DNA from: a virus
Direction: 5' to 3' (one strand)
Length of the DNA: 38,671 nt
IMG/VR virus record: IMGVR_UViG_3300046810_000225
Coordinates: 1 to 38,671 of that record
This document shows positions 36,251-38,671 of the stretch, in pieces (position 1 is the first letter of the stretch; every line of letters begins with the position of its first letter). The notes under the pieces were generated by a model. It ran no database searches. It worked only from the letters and a program-made list of their open reading frames with translations, and was not told the DNA's origin. The position numbers and the translations under genes are program-made.

Positions 36251-36329
36251 AGGATTCACGCCCGAACGGAAGCACAGGCATGGCCCATGTCGCTTCAGAA
36301 AATGCTTTGGATAGTTGGTCATTGCGCAT
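36237..36329 (-). CDS. Possible leader peptide, 30 aa
   Basis: A 30-codon frame (MRNDQLSKAF start, RESCRSY end) lies between the operator region and the DUF1376 gene and ends inside the attenuator hairpin. The same frame is open back to an ATG at 36425. The ribosome site is poor (ACGGA touching the ATG), so translation is uncertain. The rest of the 36216-36511 gap holds the operators and a terminator. Confidence 0.3.
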   Translation of the reverse strand: MRNDQLSKAFSEATWAMPVLPFGRESCRSY

Positions 36330-36382
36330 TCCGTTTGTAGGTGTCGGATTACTAGCCCGACAAATCAATTGTCCGCTGTAAA

Positions 36383-36396
36383 TTGATTTTCGACAA
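36383..36396 (-). promoter_or_regulatory. Operator-like site 6 (TTGTCGAAAATCAA on minus strand)
   Basis: This is the third copy of the 14-bp motif in the replication control region, centred 22 bp from site 7. A further half-palindrome GACAAATCAATTGTC lies at 36359-36373. Confidence 0.5.
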
Positions 36397-36404
36397 ATAC
36401 AAGA

Positions 36405-36418
36405 TTGGTCTAAATCAA
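36405..36418 (+). promoter_or_regulatory. Operator-like site 7 (TTGGTCTAAATCAA)
   Basis: The middle copy, matching the invariant TTG, A8 and TCAA positions. Its centre is 28 bp from site 8. Confidence 0.55.
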
Positions 36419-36432
36419 TACTCATTTATAGC

Positions 36433-36446
36433 TTGATCTATGTCAA
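36433..36446 (-). promoter_or_regulatory. Operator-like site 8 / -35 of the replication promoter (TTGACATAGATCAA on minus strand)
   Basis: The first six bases on the minus strand are TTGACA, a perfect -35. A TATAAA (36425-36430) follows only 10 bp later, and a weaker GAGTAT stands at 17 bp. A bound protein would cover the -35. It matches TTGAT-N4-ATCAA at 9 of 10 positions. Confidence 0.6.
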
Positions 36447-36465
36447 TACGCCACGCACAGGCAAC

Positions 36466-36487
36466 AAAAAAGCCACCCGAAGGTGGC
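36466..36487 (-). terminator. Intrinsic terminator of the first leftward operon
   Basis: GCCACC-TTCG-GGTGGC, a 6-bp stem with a UUCG tetraloop, is followed on the minus strand by six T residues. It lies about 25 bp after the stop of the winged-helix gene and just before the replication promoter. Confidence 0.9.
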
Positions 36488-36511
36488 CTATGCTTTTCTG
36501 GTGTGATAGCG

Positions 36512-36856
36512 CTACAAGCCGAGCGCCGCCAGCCATGTCTGCGCCGGAATCTGCGGCTGCTCCCAGCTCTGCACGATGATGCGCTTCGGCAGGCCGCCCC
36601 CGTCGCGCAGCGAGTCGTCCATGCCGAGCGTCCACATGCTGCCGCGCACGCCCGGTTCCTTGCGGCCGATCACCAGCCCGTCGGCGTTCAGGCGCGCCAC
36701 CGTCATCCGCACCAGCGGCAGCGGAATGTCCAGCACGGCGGCAATCTCGGTGGCGCGCTGGTTGGGCCGGGCCTCGATGTAGGCCAGCACCTTGTTGCGG
36801 ATGGTTTGCTCGGTGGCGGGCGGCACGAAGCCGGGGACAGGGTATAAATGCGTCAT
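36512..36856 (-). CDS. Winged-helix DNA-binding protein, 114 aa (candidate regulator)
   Basis: Residues about 20-70 are a winged helix-turn-helix (RNKVLAYIEARPNQRATEIA, VLDIPLPLVRMTVARLNADG, wing LVIGRKEPG). The gene is last in the first leftward operon and stands directly next to the three operator-like sites and the terminator. The C-terminus QTWLAALGL resembles the QNLFSALGL end of the neighbouring protein. AAAGGAG precedes the ATG. It is a plausible regulator of the replication promoter. Confidence 0.78.
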   Translation of the reverse strand: MTHLYPVPGFVPPATEQTIRNKVLAYIEARPNQRATEIAAVLDIPLPLVRMTVARLNADGLVIGRKEPGVRGSMWTLGMDDSLRDGGGLPKRIIVQSWEQPQIPAQTWLAALGL

Positions 36857-36866
36857 GTGTGCTCCT

Positions 36867-37361
36867 TTACAGTCCCAGTGCCGAAAACAGGTTCTGCGGC
36901 GCAATCTTTGGCTTGCGCCACTTGGACGGCGGCACATGCACCACCACCGGGCCGCCGTCGACCTTCTTGGCCACGCGGCGGTCCTCGGCCTGCCGGTTGC
37001 GGCGGGTGGCGCTCAGCACCCGGTCGGGCTTGTCGCCCAGCGCGTACACCGGCTGCCAACGCCCCAGCCCGTTGACCGGCGGCTCATGGCCGGCCACGTA
37101 CACCAAGCGTTCTGCGCGCAGGCGCGGCAAGTACTTGAGGATGGTGACGCCGATAAAGCCGGTGACCACCTCCAGCTGGCGCCGGGTGCCCGGCATGGCC
37201 GCCAGAATCAGTGCCTTGGTGTCGGCGCTGCTCTTGGCCAGCGGCGCGTTGTAGTTGCGGCGCCAGTCCTGGTAGTGACCCTGGCACATGCCGCGCGCCA
37301 GCGTTTTCTTGCCACAGGTGCCAATCTTGCAGATCGGGTGCAGGTGCGCGCGCTTGCTCAT
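36867..37361 (-). CDS. Zinc-finger plus winged-helix protein, 164 aa
   Basis: The N-terminus has CKIGTCGKKTLARGMCQGHY, a C-x4-C-x8-C-x2-H zinc motif often seen in phage DNA-binding proteins. A winged-helix region follows (ALILAAMPGTRRQLEVVTGF, YLPRLRAERLVYVAG), then a basic linker and the C-terminal QNLFSALGL. It overlaps the previous stop by ATGA and has AAGGAG upstream. It is probably paralogous in part to the 114-aa protein. Confidence 0.78.
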   Translation of the reverse strand: MSKRAHLHPICKIGTCGKKTLARGMCQGHYQDWRRNYNAPLAKSSADTKALILAAMPGTRRQLEVVTGFIGVTILKYLPRLRAERLVYVAGHEPPVNGLGRWQPVYALGDKPDRVLSATRRNRQAEDRRVAKKVDGGPVVVHVPPSKWRKPKIAPQNLFSALGL

Positions 37362-37585
37362 GCAATCTCCTTGAGTTCGTCGAATAAGACCTGGCGCTGG
37401 TCGGGCCGCACGCGGCGCGTGTGCAGGGCTTCGTACACGCGAAATTCGCCGTCAGCCGGGTCGCAGCATTTGCGGTACTCGTCGGCCATGGCGCGGTCAA
37501 CGAAGGGCGCGGTGTTGATCGGCTGCCAGCCGGTGGCGGTCAGGCGCTGGACGTCCCAGCCACGATGGTTGTCGGCTTTTCTCAT
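37358..37585 (-). CDS. Hypothetical protein, 75 aa
   Basis: A soluble protein with a Trp/His-containing start (NHRGWDVQRLTATGWQPINT) and a charged helical end (RRVRPDQRQVLFDELKEI). The ATG overlaps the stop of the membrane-protein gene and its own stop overlaps the next start. No family is recognised. Confidence 0.72.
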   Translation of the reverse strand: MRKADNHRGWDVQRLTATGWQPINTAPFVDRAMADEYRKCCDPADGEFRVYEALHTRRVRPDQRQVLFDELKEIA

Positions 37586-37881
37586 GCGCCACGCCCATTC
37601 TTGTGGATATCGTTGCGCAGGCGCTCGCGGATTTCCTCATCTGTCGCCAAGCGGTGGGCCGTGAAAATCGAAATCACTGGTGCGATCCAGAACAGAAGCG
37701 GCAGAATTATCACCAGCAGAACGCGCGCCACCGCGCCAATGAATTCGACCAGTGCCTCACCAAACAAACCGCATGCAGGCATCAGGTGCTGCCACATCGT
37801 CAGCATATTCAGCGTTAATTCCTTGGCTCCGTCACTGCCATTCAGGTAGATATCCCAGCGTCGTTTTAGGTGTAAGCTCAT
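37582..37881 (-). CDS. Small membrane protein, 99 aa
   Basis: A polar/basic N-terminal half (SLHLKRRWDIYLNGSDGAKE) is followed by hydrophobic helices (LVEFIGAVARVLLVIILPLL, FWIAPVISIFTAH) and a charged tail. The ATG at 37881 overlaps the HNH-gene stop (ATGA). Its role is unknown. Confidence 0.75.
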   Translation of the reverse strand: MSLHLKRRWDIYLNGSDGAKELTLNMLTMWQHLMPACGLFGEALVEFIGAVARVLLVIILPLLFWIAPVISIFTAHRLATDEEIRERLRNDIHKNGRGA

Positions 37882-38666
37882 GCGGTCTCCTTGAGTGCCT
37901 TCTTGGAAAGATACTTTCGTACCGTGTCCTCTTTGCTCAACCCTTTTCGCTGGCATAAATAGAAGGACGAGATTGGAATTTTTGCGTGCCGCATCCATTC
38001 GGTTGTGAGCATCGTTACTCCATCCACCGTAATGGCGCGGTCACCGAGCCGATCAGGTCTAAGAAGGTCTGGCAGCTTTATTCCAAGTCGAATTCTCTGG
38101 CCAATTGTGTATTCTGAAATCCCTAAGCGTCGACCCCATTGAGCTATCGTCAGCCGCAATCCGTCATATTCAATGAATACATTTGTTGACGTATTTGAAT
38201 GCTGCTCCTCAGGGGTCTCCCACCGGCAGTTACTTGGGCAATAATTGCCGTTATTGTCGATTCGTCCCAATGAATGCTTTACGCTTGGCTTTGGCCCAAG
38301 GTCCCGATAGAAATTCTCAAATACTCGCCATTCGTCGCAGACCGAAATTCCGCGCCCACCATATTGCGGGTAACGGTCTACAACAGGATTAGTGCAACGA
38401 CTCCACATGCGGTTCCATGTCTGGTATTCAGTCGTCTTTGACATGCCATGCGTAGCTGCGCGCCTCCCGGTTACCTCCCGCGCCAAGCAGCCGCAGCTCT
38501 TTGATTTTCCAAGAGTCAGATTGCTGGTCATGATCAGTTTTTCTTTGCCGCATTCACACCAGCAAAGATGGTGATATGCCTTCTGTATGACTGCGGCCCT
38601 TGGTGCAATAACCGTAAGCCGCCCGAACACATCACCCTCTTTAACCTTCGATTCTCTCTTTGCCAT
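37878..38666 (-). CDS. HNH homing-endonuclease-like protein with NUMOD-like repeats, 262 aa
   Basis: The N-terminal zinc ribbon (CWCECGKEK ... SCGC) and the HNH segment (HSLGRIDNNGNYCPSNCRWE) match free-standing phage HNH proteins. Two NUMOD-like DNA-reading modules follow (YDGLRLTIAQWGRRLGISEY and DGVTMLTTEWMRHAKIPISS). The start at 38666 (equal to position 122) has GAGGA upstream and overlaps ninG by 26 bp on the circle. The gene looks clearly less GC-rich than its neighbours, as expected of a mobile homing gene. Whether it is still an active nuclease is unknown. Confidence 0.87.
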   Translation of the reverse strand: MAKRESKVKEGDVFGRLTVIAPRAAVIQKAYHHLCWCECGKEKLIMTSNLTLGKSKSCGCLAREVTGRRAATHGMSKTTEYQTWNRMWSRCTNPVVDRYPQYGGRGISVCDEWRVFENFYRDLGPKPSVKHSLGRIDNNGNYCPSNCRWETPEEQHSNTSTNVFIEYDGLRLTIAQWGRRLGISEYTIGQRIRLGIKLPDLLRPDRLGDRAITVDGVTMLTTEWMRHAKIPISSFYLCQRKGLSKEDTVRKYLSKKALKETA

Positions 38667-38671
38667 TTCCG
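38545..38671. repeat. Terminal direct repeat, right copy
   Basis: Identical to bases 1-127. One copy should be removed when the map is closed to a 38,544-bp circle. Confidence 0.93.

Noticed and set aside
1-38671. CRISPR arrays, insertion sequences, a diversity-generating retroelement
   Set aside because: No regularly spaced repeats, transposase, reverse transcriptase or template/variable repeat pair was seen.

Overview
This window looks like the complete genome of a tailed phage with a short tail (podovirus morphology, P22-like virion logic), assembled as a circle. The first 127 bases are identical to the last 127. Two early genes (ninG and an HNH gene) run into each other across that joint, so the real map is a circle of about 38,544 bp. 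The DNA is GC-rich. Gene content (N4-gp56-type capsid, P22 gp4/gp10-like tail factors, NinB/NinG, a DUF1071 annealing protein, a DUF1376 plus DnaC-type replication pair) is typical of phages of beta-proteobacteria such as Oxalobacteraceae or Burkholderiales. The host assignment is inference. I see no integrase, excisionase, ParA or full-length CI-type repressor.

Layout. (1) A leftward early operon starts near 2130. It encodes a 58-aa HTH protein, a hypothetical protein, a DNA methyltransferase and NinG, then crosses the joint to an HNH protein, a membrane protein and two winged-helix/zinc proteins, and ends at a terminator at 36466-36487. (2) A second leftward early operon starts in the 36383-36446 control region. 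It encodes the DUF1376 replication protein, a DnaC-like loader, small membrane and coiled-coil proteins, a PAPS-reductase-like protein, zinc-knuckle proteins and a small HTH protein, and ends at a terminator at 31921-31949. (3) A leftward late operon (31876 to 10305) holds a five-gene virion decoration/fibre module, terminase, portal, scaffold, capsid, tail factors, ejection proteins, tailspike and lysis genes. (4) A rightward operon (2293-10334) begins with a small exported protein. It continues through a single-strand annealing protein (Sak3/DUF1071) and NinB into about fifteen small, mostly overlapping accessory genes, three of them modular Ea22-like. The rightward and late operons meet tail to tail and overlap by 30 bp.

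The most interesting signal is a 14-bp near-palindrome, consensus TTGacnnAgATCAA, found eight times. All copies lie in the four intergenic control regions: one before the HTH gene, three before the annealing-protein operon, three before the replication operon and one before the late operon. The sites overlap the spacer, -35 or start point of the predicted promoters, as operators do. They also resemble FNR/Anr boxes. This suggests one regulator, either phage-encoded (three small HTH/wHTH candidates are present) or a host FNR-family protein, coordinating the whole phage programme. Further oddities are a possible translational attenuator before the replication gene, an HTH gene nested in another frame inside an Ea22-like gene, an out-of-frame transmembrane peptide in the lysis cassette, a LamG protein with six 24-residue repeats, and paired palindromes upstream of the terminase genes.
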